Assembly: GCF_004792695.1 (NCBI RefSeq)
Contig: NZ_SRXU01000005.1
Span: 1 to 64,000, forward strand
DNA from: Sphingomonas naasensis
Lineage (GTDB): Bacteria; Pseudomonadota; Alphaproteobacteria; Sphingomonadales; Sphingomonadaceae
Length of the DNA stretch: 64,000 bases
Reading direction: 5' to 3'
Position 1 is the first letter of the stretch, and every line of letters starts with the position of its first letter. A model generated the notes under the pieces. It saw nothing but the letters and a program-made list of their open reading frames with translations, ran no database searches and had not been told where the DNA came from. Positions 34,354 through 43,091 of the stretch are shown here, in pieces. The translations under genes and the position numbers were made by a program.

Positions 34354-34890
34354 ATGAAACTGGCATTGCTCGCCGCCGGCATCCTGCTCGCATCCTCGTC
34401 GGGGGGCGACCAGACTGCCGCCCCGATCGCCGCCCCGTCGCCCTCGCCCTCGCCCTCGCCCTCGCCCTCGCCCTCGCCCTCGCCGGTCGCGAAAAGACCC
34501 TTGCCCAAGGCCGAGGGGATCAGCGTCGCGGCGTTCCTACGCCGCTGGCGGGCGATGCTGGAATTGAAGGAATTGATGCGCCTCTCGACCGAGCCGCCGA
34601 AGCTGGCCGCCGAGATCCTCGACCCGGTCGCGGCCTATAAGAAACAGCTCGACGACGATCTTGCCGCGGGCCGCGCACCGCGCGCCTGCCCGCCGCGCGG
34701 CACCGAAGAGAAAATAGATGGCGCGACGATCACCGCCGAGCTCGAGAAGATCCCGGAGGCGGAGCGCGGCATGGCGATGCACGACGCGATCTTCGCCTAT
34801 CTCGACCGCCGCTATCCCTGCCCCGCCGCGATCAGCCCATCATCCCCATCGCGACGAGGATCAGCAGGAACAGGCACAGCACGATCGTGA
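34354..34890 (+). CDS. Secreted protein with Ser-Pro repeat, paralogue of the preceding gene
   Basis: 178 residues. A short signal peptide (MKLALLAAGILLASS) is followed by a (Ser-Pro)n linker, coded by eight CCCTCG repeats, and a domain matching the upstream paralogue: ISVAAFLRRWRAM, AYKKQLDDDLAAGRAPRACPP, TITAELEKIPEAERGMAMHDAIFAYLDRRYPC. The paralogue stops right after YPC; here the frame runs on for about 21 low-complexity residues ([15 protein letters not shown]) into the 3' end of the convergent DUF3667 gene, a 59-bp overlap. The extension looks like stop-codon loss. Function unknown. Confidence 0.68.
   Translation: MKLALLAAGILLASSSGGDQTAAPIAAPSPSPSPSPSPSPSPSPVAKRPLPKAEGISVAAFLRRWRAMLELKELMRLSTEPPKLAAEILDPVAAYKKQLDDDLAAGRAPRACPPRGTEEKIDGATITAELEKIPEAERGMAMHDAIFAYLDRRYPCPAAISPSSPSRRGSAGTGTARS
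34441..34488 (+). repeat. Hexanucleotide microsatellite (CCCTCG)8
   Basis: Eight perfect CCCTCG units coding for a Ser-Pro linker in the gene at 34354. Because the unit is six bases, slippage would change linker length without shifting the frame. Confidence 0.95.
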
Positions 34891-35890
34891 TGAAATGGGT
34901 GAGCACGATCGCGCGGAGCAGCGCCGACCACCAGCGCAGCCGATAGGCCTGTTGCAGCTGGCGCCAGATATGGAAGAACGGGATGAACACCCCTGCCGAG
35001 CCCAACACTTTCGACGGGACGCCGAGCTTCGCCGCCACCGTGATCACGATGAACAGCAGCGACATGAACGAGATCGAATAGATGATGAAGATCGCGTGGT
35101 CGTAGAGCTTGTATTCGCGCTTCCAGAAGAACAGCAGCCACACGAAGGGCAGCGACAGCGGGATCAGCAGCCACGAGAATTTGTAGACGCTCGACTGGAG
35201 CTTGTAGACCATCAGCGACGGGTTTTGCTGCCATTTCTCGATGCCGTGATCGAGCGTGTACCAGCCGGTGTGCGCCACCTTGACCTCGACCGGGTCTTCC
35301 TTGAGCTGCTGCGCCGCCGCGTCGAGGCCCTTCAGCCGTGCATCGGCATCGGCGATGTCCTGTACCGCCTCGGCCTTGTCATCGGCGTCGGAATCGGTGG
35401 CGTCGCGCTTCTCGATCGCCTTCTCGCGCTGCTTCACCACCTGCTCGCGCTCGGACTTCACCGCAGCGAGCGGATAGGCGTTGACGCCGCGCATGTCCGT
35501 CGGCGGGGAAATGCCTGCGAAGGAGAAGACCGCGAACATCGCGAAGATCGAGAAGAGGAAGATCGCCATCGGCGAGACGAAGCGCGCGCGTTCGCCGGCG
35601 ATATAGCGGCGGGTGAGGTCGCCGGGGCGCCATGCCAGCAAGGGCAGCGTGCGCCAGAACTTGCCTTCGAAATGGAAGACGCCATGGACGATTTCGTGCC
35701 CGATCGCGGCGAGCGAGCGATGGACGTGCCCCGCCTGTCCGCAGCGATGGCAATGCGCGCCGATCAGCGCAGTGCCGCAATTGAGGCACATATGGTGCCC
35801 CTGCGCATGACCCTCGCCCGCCTGCGGCTCCACCGCGCGGCCGAGCAAACCCCCGGTGATCATCTCACCCGCTGCTTCGAATTCCCCCAT
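34832..35890 (-). CDS. DUF3667 membrane protein with zinc-ribbon-like N-terminus
   Basis: 352 residues from ATG 35890. The N-terminal part has [18 protein letters not shown], a four-Cys zinc-ribbon-like knuckle typical of DUF3667, then [29 protein letters not shown] and [26 protein letters not shown] long charged central segment (about 150-215, predicted coiled coil) sits between membrane helices; four more helices follow. Function unknown. An in-frame TTG at 35917 could extend the N-terminus. It is divergent from proA (47 bp) and convergent with the Ser-Pro protein gene. Confidence 0.78.
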   Translation of the reverse strand: MGEFEAAGEMITGGLLGRAVEPQAGEGHAQGHHMCLNCGTALIGAHCHRCGQAGHVHRSLAAIGHEIVHGVFHFEGKFWRTLPLLAWRPGDLTRRYIAGERARFVSPMAIFLFSIFAMFAVFSFAGISPPTDMRGVNAYPLAAVKSEREQVVKQREKAIEKRDATDSDADDKAEAVQDIADADARLKGLDAAAQQLKEDPVEVKVAHTGWYTLDHGIEKWQQNPSLMVYKLQSSVYKFSWLLIPLSLPFVWLLFFWKREYKLYDHAIFIIYSISFMSLLFIVITVAAKLGVPSKVLGSAGVFIPFFHIWRQLQQAYRLRWWSALLRAIVLTHFITIVLCLFLLILVAMGMMG

Positions 35891-35937
35891 GCGCGACGAT
35901 CTATCAGCTTGCGCCAAGCCGTGCTAGCGGGTGCAGC

Positions 35938-37197
35938 ATGGCCGATGCCGAAACGAAACAGTTGATCGCCGAGATGGCCGCGCGGGCGCGCATCGCCGCC
36001 CGGCGCCTTGCGCTGATGTCGAGCGCGGAGAAAAGCCGCGCGCTGCGCGCCGCCGCCGCCGCGATCCGCGCGGACCGCGACGCGATCGTCGCGGCGAATG
36101 CCGAGGATATGGCCGCCGCCGGGGCCGCCGGCCTCTCCGGCGCGATGCTCGACCGGCTGCGGCTCGATGCGGCGCGGGTCGAGGCGACCGCAGCGGGCGT
36201 CGATGCAGTCGCCGGACTCGACGACCCGGTGGGCAAGCAGATCGAGCGCGTCGAGCGGCCCAACGGGCTGGAGCTGACCCGGGTGCGCATCCCGATCGGG
36301 GTAATCGGCATCATCTATGAGAGCCGCCCCAACGTCACCGCCGATGCCGGCGCGCTCTGCGCGATGTCGGGCAATACCGCGATCCTGCGCGGCGGCTCCG
36401 AGGCGATCCGCAGCAACCGCGCGATCCACGCGGCGCTGGCGCGGGGGCTGGCCGAAGGCGGCATGCCCGCCGACGCGGTCCAGCTGGTGCCGGTCACCGA
36501 TCGCGCCGCGGTCGGCGCGATGCTCACCGCCGAGGGCGCGATCGACATGGTCGTGCCGCGCGGCGGCAAGGGGCTGGTCGCGCGCGTCCAGGCCGAAGCA
36601 CGGGTGCCGGTGCTCGCGCATCTCGACGGGCTCAACCACACCTATATCGACCGCGCCGCCGATCCGGCGATGGCAAGGGATCTCGCGCTCAACGCCAAGA
36701 TGCGGCGGACCGGGATTTGCGGCGCGACCGAGACCTTGCTGATCGACCGCGGCTTCGCCGACCCCGCGCCGGTGCTCGCCGCGCTGGCCGATGCCGGATG
36801 CGAGCTGCGCGGCGATGCCGAGATCCGCGCGATCGAGCCGCGCGTGACGGCGGCCGGCGCCGAGGACTGGGACACCGAATATCTCGACGCGATCCTCTCG
36901 GTGAAGCTGGTCGACGGCGTCGACGCGGCGATGGACCATATCGCCGCGCACGGATCGCATCACACCGACGCGATCGTCACCGGAGACGCCGCGACCGCCG
37001 AGCGCTTCCTCGGCGAAGTCGACAGCGCGATCGTGATGTGGAACGCCTCGACTCAGTTCGCCGATGGGGGCGAGTTCGGGCTCGGCGCCGAGATCGGCAT
37101 CTCGACCGGGCGGCTGCATGCGCGCGGCCCGGTCGCGCTCGAGGGACTGACGACGTACAAATGGGTGGTGCGCGGGGCCGGCCAGGCGCGGCCGTGA
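35938..37197 (+). CDS. proA: Gamma-glutamyl phosphate reductase
   Basis: 419 residues, normal. The aldehyde-dehydrogenase-like fold shows [42 protein letters not shown] and catalytic Cys261 in [11 protein letters not shown], plus [36 protein letters not shown] at the end. It reduces glutamyl-5-phosphate in proline synthesis. proB is not adjacent. It heads a run of overlapping genes (proA, 37194, nadD, rsfS, rlmH, envC, ctpA) typical of alphaproteobacteria. The stop overlaps the next GTG by four bases. Confidence 0.96.
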   Translation: MADAETKQLIAEMAARARIAARRLALMSSAEKSRALRAAAAAIRADRDAIVAANAEDMAAAGAAGLSGAMLDRLRLDAARVEATAAGVDAVAGLDDPVGKQIERVERPNGLELTRVRIPIGVIGIIYESRPNVTADAGALCAMSGNTAILRGGSEAIRSNRAIHAALARGLAEGGMPADAVQLVPVTDRAAVGAMLTAEGAIDMVVPRGGKGLVARVQAEARVPVLAHLDGLNHTYIDRAADPAMARDLALNAKMRRTGICGATETLLIDRGFADPAPVLAALADAGCELRGDAEIRAIEPRVTAAGAEDWDTEYLDAILSVKLVDGVDAAMDHIAAHGSHHTDAIVTGDAATAERFLGEVDSAIVMWNASTQFADGGEFGLGAEIGISTGRLHARGPVALEGLTTYKWVVRGAGQARP

Positions 37198-37541
37198 CCG
37201 ACACCGTGACTTTGTGGCGTCCCGTGGGCCCGCGGGAGCTGGAGTTGATCGAAGCGAGTGGCATGCGCGCCTTCCCACCGCGCCTGCCCGAACAGCCGAT
37301 CTTCTATCCGGTCACCAGCGAAGACTATGCAGTCAAGATTGCGCGCGACTGGAACGTACCCGAAAGCGGATCGGGGTTCGTTACGCGCTTCGCCGTGGAG
37401 CGAGCCTTCCTCGCCAACTACAGAGTTGAAGAGGCTGGCGGTCTTGCGCATCGCGAATATTGGATCCCCGCCGAGGATCTGCCGGCGTTCAACGCGGCCA
37501 TCGTCGGCGCGATCGAAGTCGTCCGTCGCTTCCCCGAATGA
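37194..37541 (+). CDS. Conserved small protein (often labelled ADP-ribosylation/crystallin J1)
   Basis: 115 residues starting with GTG in the proA stop (GTGA). The sequence [60 protein letters not shown] and [20 protein letters not shown] is a compact family I know from databases under the name ADP-ribosylation/crystallin J1, although nothing resembling that enzyme's metal site is visible. Function unknown. The ATG of nadD overlaps its stop. Codon use is somewhat less GC-biased than flanking genes, so it may be a later insertion into the proA-nadD junction. Confidence 0.75.
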   Translation: MTDTVTLWRPVGPRELELIEASGMRAFPPRLPEQPIFYPVTSEDYAVKIARDWNVPESGSGFVTRFAVERAFLANYRVEEAGGLAHREYWIPAEDLPAFNAAIVGAIEVVRRFPE

Positions 37542-38197
37542 AACGCATCGGCCTGCTCGGCGGCTCGTTCAACCCGGCGCATCGCGGGCATCGTAAGCTC
37601 TCGCTCCATGCGCTCCGGGCGCTGGGGCTCGACGAGGTGTGGTGGCTGGTCTCGCCGGGCAATCCGCTCAAGCCCGACAAGGGCATGGCGCCGTTCGGCG
37701 CGCGGCTCGCCTCGGCGCGGCGGATGGCGCGGCACGCCCCGATCCGGGTGAGCGACGTCGAGCAGAGGATCAGGACGCGCTACACCGCCGACACGCTGCG
37801 CAAGCTGCCGCGGCTCTATCCGCGGCACCGCTTCATCTGGCTGATGGGCGCCGACAATCTCGCCCAATTCGACCAATGGGAGCGCTGGCGCGACATCGCG
37901 CGGCAGGTTCCGATTGCGGTGATTGCCCGCCCCGGCTATGATGCGCGTGCTCACGCCAGTCCTGCGATGAGTTGGCTGCGGCGCGCTGTGCGGCCCGCGG
38001 ACCAGGCGAAGAAATGGACGCGTTGGAGATTGCCGGCCCTCGTGCTGCTGCGCTTTCGCCCCGATCCGACTTCGGCGACCCGCATTCGCGCCGCCGACCC
38101 TGCCTGGCACAGGCACTTTCCGAACGCGCGTGCGACGCCCATATCCACTGCGTCGGCGGCGACCACCCGGTCGCGCACCGACATGTTGCAACCCTGA
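37538..38197 (+). CDS. nadD: Nicotinate-nucleotide adenylyltransferase
   Basis: 219 residues. The nucleotidyltransferase signature GGSFNPAHRGHRKLS is at residues 8-22, with FIWLMGADNLAQFDQWERWRDI in the middle and DPTSATRIRAADPAWH (the ISSTxIR-like region) near the end. It makes deamido-NAD from nicotinate mononucleotide. ATG 37538 overlaps the upstream stop by four bases; rsfS follows after nine bases. The C-terminal 25 residues are Ala/Thr-rich and not conserved. Confidence 0.94.
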   Translation: MKRIGLLGGSFNPAHRGHRKLSLHALRALGLDEVWWLVSPGNPLKPDKGMAPFGARLASARRMARHAPIRVSDVEQRIRTRYTADTLRKLPRLYPRHRFIWLMGADNLAQFDQWERWRDIARQVPIAVIARPGYDARAHASPAMSWLRRAVRPADQAKKWTRWRLPALVLLRFRPDPTSATRIRAADPAWHRHFPNARATPISTASAATTRSRTDMLQP

Positions 38198-38206
38198 GGA
38201 GCTAAC

Positions 38207-38587
38207 TTGGCAACTTCCCCCCATGTGCAGCGTAGCACCGGCGCCGAAAGCGTCGAGGCGCTGCACGCGCTCGTGATGGCGTCGCTCGACGACGATCAGG
38301 CGGTCGAGACCGTTTCGATCCCGCTCGCTGGCAAGAGCAGCATCGCCGATTACATGGTCGTGGCCTCGGGCCGCTCGACGCGGCAGGTCGCCTCGATGGC
38401 GGCCAAGCTCGCCGAGAAGATCAAGGCCGAGTTCGGCCGGTCGCCGCGGGTCGAGGGCCTGCCCACCGCCGACTGGGTGCTGATCGACGCAGGCGACGTG
38501 ATCGTCCACCTGTTCCGCCCCGAAGTGCGCACCTTCTACAATCTCGAGCGGATGTGGTCGTTCGGCGAAACCGCAGGGCAAGCCTGA
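38207..38587 (+). CDS. rsfS: Ribosome silencing factor
   Basis: 126 residues from TTG 38207, chosen because GAGGAG lies at ideal distance; the next ATG is 38277. The RsfS/DUF143 domain is seen as VMASLDDDQAVETVSIPLAGKSSIADYMVVASGRSTRQVASMA and EGLPTADWVLIDAGDVIVHLFRPEVRTFYNLERMW. It binds ribosomal protein L14 and blocks subunit joining during starvation. The nadD-rsfS-rlmH order is widely conserved. Confidence 0.95.
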   Translation: MATSPHVQRSTGAESVEALHALVMASLDDDQAVETVSIPLAGKSSIADYMVVASGRSTRQVASMAAKLAEKIKAEFGRSPRVEGLPTADWVLIDAGDVIVHLFRPEVRTFYNLERMWSFGETAGQA

Positions 38588-38604
38588 ACGGCTGACGCGC
38601 GGCG

Positions 38605-39027
38605 ATGCTGCTCCATATCGTCGCGCGGGGGCGCATCGGGCGCGGCCCCGAGGCGGAGCTGGTCGAGCGCTACATGAAGCGCGTCGCGTGGCCGACGCGG
38701 ATCAGCGAGCTTCCCGACACCGGCGGCAAGATGCCCGAGCAGGGCCCCGGCACGCGCATCGTGATGCTCGACGAGACCGGCGAGAACCTGCCCTCGCGCA
38801 CGCTCGCCGAGCGGCTCGGGCGCTGGCGTGACGACGGCGTGCGCGAGGCGCGCTTCCTGATCGGCGCGGCGGACGGATTCGACGATGCTCAACGCGCCGG
38901 CGCCGATCTGCTGATCTCGTTCGGCCGCGCGACCTGGCCGCATCTGATGGCCCGCGCGATGCTCGCCGAGCAATTGTGGCGCGCGACGTCGATCCTTGCC
39001 AACCACCCCTATCACCGCGAAGGCTGA
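38605..39027 (+). CDS. rlmH: 23S rRNA pseudouridine-1915 N3-methyltransferase
   Basis: 140 residues, a minimal SPOUT methyltransferase. HIVARGRIGRGPEAELVERYMKR starts the fold; the knotted SAM site is built by RIVMLDETGENLPSR, FLIGAADGFDD and LISFGRATWPHLMARAMLAEQLWRATSILANHPYHRE, the last being the RlmH signature. It lies 17 bp after rsfS and four bases before envC. Confidence 0.95.
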   Translation: MLLHIVARGRIGRGPEAELVERYMKRVAWPTRISELPDTGGKMPEQGPGTRIVMLDETGENLPSRTLAERLGRWRDDGVREARFLIGAADGFDDAQRAGADLLISFGRATWPHLMARAMLAEQLWRATSILANHPYHREG

Positions 39028-39030
39028 GCC

Positions 39031-40200
39031 ATGGGCCCCGCGCGGAGCATCGTCACTGCCGCCGCCTTGCTGGCGATGCTCGCCGCGGGAAGCATGGCGC
39101 CGGCGCAGGAACTGCGCGAGCAGCAGGCGCGGCTCAAATCCGCCAACGCCGCCTCCAGCGCCGCCGAGGCGCGCGCCCGCGCGCTCGAGGCCGCCGCCGC
39201 CAACGAGCGCGACCGTGCCGTGCAGGCGCGCGCGCAGGAAGCCGCCGCCGCGGAACGCGTCAAGGCCGCCGAGGCCGAGCTGGTCGCCGCCGAGGCGCGG
39301 ATCGCGATCGTCGACCGGCTGCTCGCCGCCCGACGCGTCGCGGTCGCCGAGCGGCAGGGACCGATCGTCCGGCTGATCGCGGCACTGCAATCGATGGCGC
39401 GCCGCCCCGCGGTGCTCGGGCTCGTCCAGCCCGGCTCGACCGAGGACATGGTGCATGTCCGCGCGGTGCTCGGCACGGCGATGCCGGTGGTCGAGCGCCG
39501 CACCGCCGAGCTGCGCACCGAGCTTGCCCGCGTCCAGCGACTGCGCGCCAACGCCGCCGGCGCGGTGCGCGGCCTGCGCGACGGCCGCACCCGGCTCGAG
39601 ACCGAGCGGATCGCGCTGGTCCAGCTCGAGGCGGGGCACCGCGCGCGCGCGCAGGAACTCGGCCGCAACGCGCTGATCGAATCGGACCGCGCGCTCGCGC
39701 TCGGCGAGCGCGCGCGCGACCTTGTCGACCAGCTGCAGTCCGAGGGCGAGGCCTCGCAGGTTCAGCAGGCGCTGATCGCCCTGCCCGGCCCGTTGCCGCG
39801 CCCCGACGAGGGCGCCGCGCCGCCGGCCAGCGCACCGGCGGCCTATCGCCTGCCCGTGCCGGGGCGGCTGATCACCGGGCTGGGCGAGCTTTCCGCCACC
39901 GGGGTGCGCGCGCGCGGGCTCACGCTTGCGACCGCGACCAACGCGCGCGTCGTGGCGCCGGCGGCGGGGCGCGTGGTCTATGCCGGGCCGTTTCGCGGCT
40001 ATGGCGGGGTGATCATCCTCGACCATGGCGAGGGCTGGACCTCGCTGATCGCCGGGCTGGGCGGGCTCGCGGTGCGGGTCGGCGATCAGGTTTCGCAGGG
40101 CCGCCTGATCGGCCGGGCGTGGGCGAGCGGCGATCCGCGCGTCACGATCGAGCTGCGCCGGCGCGGCGAGCCCATGGATCTCGCGCAATTGCTGAACTGA
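39031..40200 (+). CDS. envC: EnvC-like murein hydrolase activator with degenerate LytM domain
   Basis: 389 residues. A signal peptide (cleavage about SMAPAQ, residue 26) leads into a long Ala/Glu/Arg-rich coiled coil (about residues 30-260) and a C-terminal M23/LytM-like domain (about 275-385; LPVPGRLITGLGELSATG, VVAPAAGRVVYAGPFRGYGGVIILDHGEGWTSL). The zinc ligands of active LytM enzymes are missing: the H-x(3)-D site is replaced in VRARGLTLAT, and the final HxH is replaced in VTIELRRR. As in E. coli EnvC, it should activate AmiA/B-type amidases for septal splitting instead of cutting murein itself. It is followed by ctpA, the usual order. Confidence 0.9.
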   Translation: MGPARSIVTAAALLAMLAAGSMAPAQELREQQARLKSANAASSAAEARARALEAAAANERDRAVQARAQEAAAAERVKAAEAELVAAEARIAIVDRLLAARRVAVAERQGPIVRLIAALQSMARRPAVLGLVQPGSTEDMVHVRAVLGTAMPVVERRTAELRTELARVQRLRANAAGAVRGLRDGRTRLETERIALVQLEAGHRARAQELGRNALIESDRALALGERARDLVDQLQSEGEASQVQQALIALPGPLPRPDEGAAPPASAPAAYRLPVPGRLITGLGELSATGVRARGLTLATATNARVVAPAAGRVVYAGPFRGYGGVIILDHGEGWTSLIAGLGGLAVRVGDQVSQGRLIGRAWASGDPRVTIELRRRGEPMDLAQLLN

Positions 40201-40266
40201 CAGGCCGTGGAAATGCCGTTATCCTGCACTAAATCACCGAAGCATGTTTTTGTCGAAAGTCGTCTG

Positions 40267-41598
40267 ATGCTCCGTTCGCTTCTTCAGGTCACTGCCGCCG
40301 TCGGCGCGCTCGCACTCGTCCCCGTCGCCTCGGGCGCGATGGCGGGTGTCGACACCAACAGCTATCGCGAGCTCGATACCTTCATGGAAGTCTACAACCA
40401 GGTGAAGGCCAACTATGTCGACAAGGTTGACGACCAGACGCTGGTGAAGGGCGCGATCGAAGGCATGCTCGCGGCGCTCGATCCGCATTCGAGCTATGCC
40501 GACGGGCTCGATTTCGACAATCTGAAGATCCAGACCGACGGCAATTATGGCGGGCTGGGCCTGACCGTGACTCAGGAAGACGGCGCGGTGAAGGTGATCG
40601 CGCCGACCGAGGACACCCCGGCGGCGCGCGCAGGGATCAAATCGGGTGACTTCATCACCCATATCGACGGCAAGTTCATCGTCGGCGGCAGCCTCGACGA
40701 AGCGATCGAGCAGATGCGCGGCCAGCCGGGCACCAAGATCAACCTGACGATCGTGCGCCCCGGCGCCGACAAGCCGCTCCAGCTGAGCCTCGTGCGCGAG
40801 ATCATCGTGCAGAAGCCGGTGAAGTGGGAGGTCAAGAACGGCGTCGGCTATATCAACATCAACACCTTCACCGCCCAGACCGGTGCCGACACGATCAAGG
40901 CGATCCAGGGGATCGACAAGCAGCTCGGCCACAAGCCGCTCGGCTATGTCGTCGATCTGCGCGAGAATGGCGGCGGGCTGCTGAGCGAGGCGATCGCCGT
41001 CTCCGACGTGTTCCTGAGCCATGGCGAGATCGTCTCGCAGCGCGGCCGCGAGAAGGGCGATATCGAGCGCTATTACGCCGAATCGATGGTGCCGGGCGAT
41101 CTCGCGCGCGGGCTGCCGGTGATTGTGCTGGTCGATTCGGGCACCGCTTCGGCCTCCGAGATCGTCGCCGGGGCGATCCAGGACCATCATCGCGGGCTCG
41201 TGATGGGCGTGCGCAGCTTCGGCAAGGGATCGGTGCAGACCATCCTGCCGATGGGCCAGCGCGCCGCGCTGCGGCTCACCACGGCGCGCTATTTCACGCC
41301 GTCGGGCCATTCGGTGCAGGAAGGCGGGATCAAGCCCGACCTGCTCGTCCCGCAGATCTCCGACCCCGATTACAAGGACCGCACGGTGATCCGCGAGGCC
41401 GATCTGCGCCGCCACCTGATCAATGCCGAGAAGGTCGACGACGCGACGCTCGAGGACGATGCGCGCAGCGATCCGCGCTTTGCCCAGACCGCCGAGCAGC
41501 TCAAGAAGCAGGGCATCGAGGACTTCCAGCTCCATTATGCGCTGCAGACCATCGCGCGCTCGGGCGGCAAGCCCCAGGTCGCGACCAAGGGTCGCTGA
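40267..41598 (+). CDS. ctpA: Carboxyl-terminal processing protease, family S41
   Basis: 443 residues. A signal peptide (cleavage about residue 26, GAMA-GVD) precedes an N-terminal helical part, a PDZ domain (about 85-165, GLGLTVTQEDGAVKVIAPTEDTPAARAGIKSGD) and the S41 core. The Ser/Lys dyad is S295 in DSGTASASEIV and K320 in GKGSVQT, 25 residues apart as in the family. It acts in the periplasm on C-termini of envelope proteins. ATG 40267 gives the proper signal peptide; the frame is open 20 codons further upstream. Confidence 0.94.
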   Translation: MLRSLLQVTAAVGALALVPVASGAMAGVDTNSYRELDTFMEVYNQVKANYVDKVDDQTLVKGAIEGMLAALDPHSSYADGLDFDNLKIQTDGNYGGLGLTVTQEDGAVKVIAPTEDTPAARAGIKSGDFITHIDGKFIVGGSLDEAIEQMRGQPGTKINLTIVRPGADKPLQLSLVREIIVQKPVKWEVKNGVGYININTFTAQTGADTIKAIQGIDKQLGHKPLGYVVDLRENGGGLLSEAIAVSDVFLSHGEIVSQRGREKGDIERYYAESMVPGDLARGLPVIVLVDSGTASASEIVAGAIQDHHRGLVMGVRSFGKGSVQTILPMGQRAALRLTTARYFTPSGHSVQEGGIKPDLLVPQISDPDYKDRTVIREADLRRHLINAEKVDDATLEDDARSDPRFAQTAEQLKKQGIEDFQLHYALQTIARSGGKPQVATKGR

Positions 41599-41601
41599 GG
41601 C

Positions 41602-42084
41602 GTGCGCAGGGACGGGCTCCGCATCGCGCGGCTGATCGCGCTGCTGCTACCGGCCGCTTTGCTTGCCGGCGCATGGGGCTCGCAGCTGTTCGGGCTGGTG
41701 CCGTGCGAGATGTGCCATTGGCAGCGCTGGCCGCATTATGCCGCGGTGGCCGTCGCGGCGCTGGCCTTCGCGCCGCTGGGGCGCCCGGTGCAGATGCTGT
41801 TCGTGCTGTTCGCGGGCGTGTTGATCGCAGTCAGCGGCGCGATCGGCGTGTTCCATGCCGGGGTCGAATATCATTGGTGGCAGGGAATCACCGCGTGCAC
41901 CGCGCCGGTGAGCCATGGCGACGCGATGGATCTGCTCAACGAGGCACTGCGCCGGCCGCTGATTCGTTGTGACGCACCGCAATGGACGTTGTTCGGAATC
42001 AGCCTCGCGGGGTTCAACGCGATCTTGTCGCTGGCGGGCGCGGTAGCGATCTTCGCGCTGGCGCCGCGAAGGGCACGCGGATGA
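41602..42084 (+). CDS. DsbB-family disulfide bond formation protein
   Basis: 160 residues from GTG 41602. Four membrane helices are predicted. The redox pair CEMC follows the first helix (VPCEMCHWQRWPHY), the classical DsbB CxxC with its WQRWP context. The second pair is split as ITACTAPV and IRCDAPQW, also as in DsbB. It should reoxidise DsbA and pass electrons to ubiquinone, which links it to the next gene coq7. The stop overlaps coq7 by four bases. Confidence 0.88.
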   Translation: MRRDGLRIARLIALLLPAALLAGAWGSQLFGLVPCEMCHWQRWPHYAAVAVAALAFAPLGRPVQMLFVLFAGVLIAVSGAIGVFHAGVEYHWWQGITACTAPVSHGDAMDLLNEALRRPLIRCDAPQWTLFGISLAGFNAILSLAGAVAIFALAPRRARG

Positions 42085-42614
42085 GCTGGAAGCCCGGCGA
42101 TCGCCGCGAAGGCCATGACGCGATGGTGCGGGTCGACCAGGCCGGCGAATATGGCGCGACGCGGATCTATGCCGGCCAGCTGGCGGTGATGGGCGACCGC
42201 ACCCCGGCGGCGCGGACGATCAACGGCATGGCCAATCAGGAGGAGCGTCACCGCGCGTTTTTCGACGCGATGATCGCCCGCCGGGGCGTGCGCCCGACGA
42301 TTCTCCAGCCTTTCTGGAACGTCGCGGGGTTCGCGCTCGGCGCCGCCACGGCGGCAATGGGGCCCGCCGCGGCGATGGCGTGCACCGCCGCGGTGGAGAC
42401 CGAGATCGACCGCCACTACAAGCGCCAGCTCGACGAACTGGGCGCGAGCGATCCCGAGCTGAGCGGCGCGGTGGCGCAATTCCGCGACGAGGAGCTCGAG
42501 CATCTCGACACCGCGATCGCCTCGGGCGCCGAGACCGCGCTGGCCTATCCATTGCTCTCGGGGCTGATCCGCGCGGGTTGCCGCGCCGCCATTGCGATCT
42601 CGAAACGGATATGA
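42081..42614 (+). CDS. coq7: Demethoxyubiquinone hydroxylase Coq7
   Basis: 177 residues. The di-iron ligands are all present: E23 in VDQAGEYGA, E54 and H57 in NQEERHRAF, E106 in AVETEID, and E138 and H141 in RDEELEHLD. It hydroxylates demethoxyubiquinone in the membrane, the penultimate step of ubiquinone synthesis, and uses O2. ATG 42081 overlaps the DsbB-like stop. Together with ubiG at 19193 the window holds two late-stage ubiquinone genes. Confidence 0.95.
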   Translation: MSWKPGDRREGHDAMVRVDQAGEYGATRIYAGQLAVMGDRTPAARTINGMANQEERHRAFFDAMIARRGVRPTILQPFWNVAGFALGAATAAMGPAAAMACTAAVETEIDRHYKRQLDELGASDPELSGAVAQFRDEELEHLDTAIASGAETALAYPLLSGLIRAGCRAAIAISKRI

Positions 42615-42665
42615 CAGGCCGGGTTCAGCGTTGAAGCGCCAGAAACGGCGCGAGGAGAATGCAGG

Positions 42666-43085
42666 ATGCTCAAGCGGATACTGATTGTGGCGAGCGCCAT
42701 AGCGGCCCCCGCGTTGCTGCCGACTGCCGTCCAGGCGCAGAACTCGCAGCAGACACGCTCGGCAAATGCGCCGGTCGGCGGCGTGTTGACGGTGTTTGGC
42801 AACGACCCCTGCCCCGCGGACACCGTCTGCGTGCGCGCGCCCGAGAGCGACCGCTACCGCATCCCCGGCGAGCTGCGCCAACAGACCGGGCGCCCGCAGA
42901 CGAACGAAAGCTGGGCGGTGCGATCGCAGGATGCGCTCGACGCCAGCACGAACCGGACCGGGACCGGCAGCTGCACCACGGTTGGGCCGAGCGGCGGCAC
43001 CGGATGCCTGGGCCGCAAGATCACCACCGCCAAGGCCGAAGCGCGGGCACGCCGCGAAGAGCAGACCGATCTGCCGCTGCCCTGA
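42666..43085 (+). CDS. Secreted protein of unknown function
   Basis: 139 residues with a signal peptide (MLKRILIVASAIAAPALLPTAVQA, cleavage about residue 24). The mature part begins QNSQQTRSANAPVGGVLTVFGNDPCPADTVCVRAPESDRYRIP, with a conserved-looking Cys pair, then a second Cys pair in GSCTTVGPSGGTGCLGRK. It has no catalytic motif. I recall similar proteins after coq7 in sphingomonads. The SD GAGGAG sits eight to nine bases before ATG 42666. Confidence 0.72.
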   Translation: MLKRILIVASAIAAPALLPTAVQAQNSQQTRSANAPVGGVLTVFGNDPCPADTVCVRAPESDRYRIPGELRQQTGRPQTNESWAVRSQDALDASTNRTGTGSCTTVGPSGGTGCLGRKITTAKAEARARREEQTDLPLP

Positions 43086-43091
43086 CCGGGA

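Noticed and set aside
34441..34488. Phase-variable on/off switch by the CCCTCG repeat
   Set aside because: The unit is six bases, so slippage keeps the reading frame; only linker length can vary.
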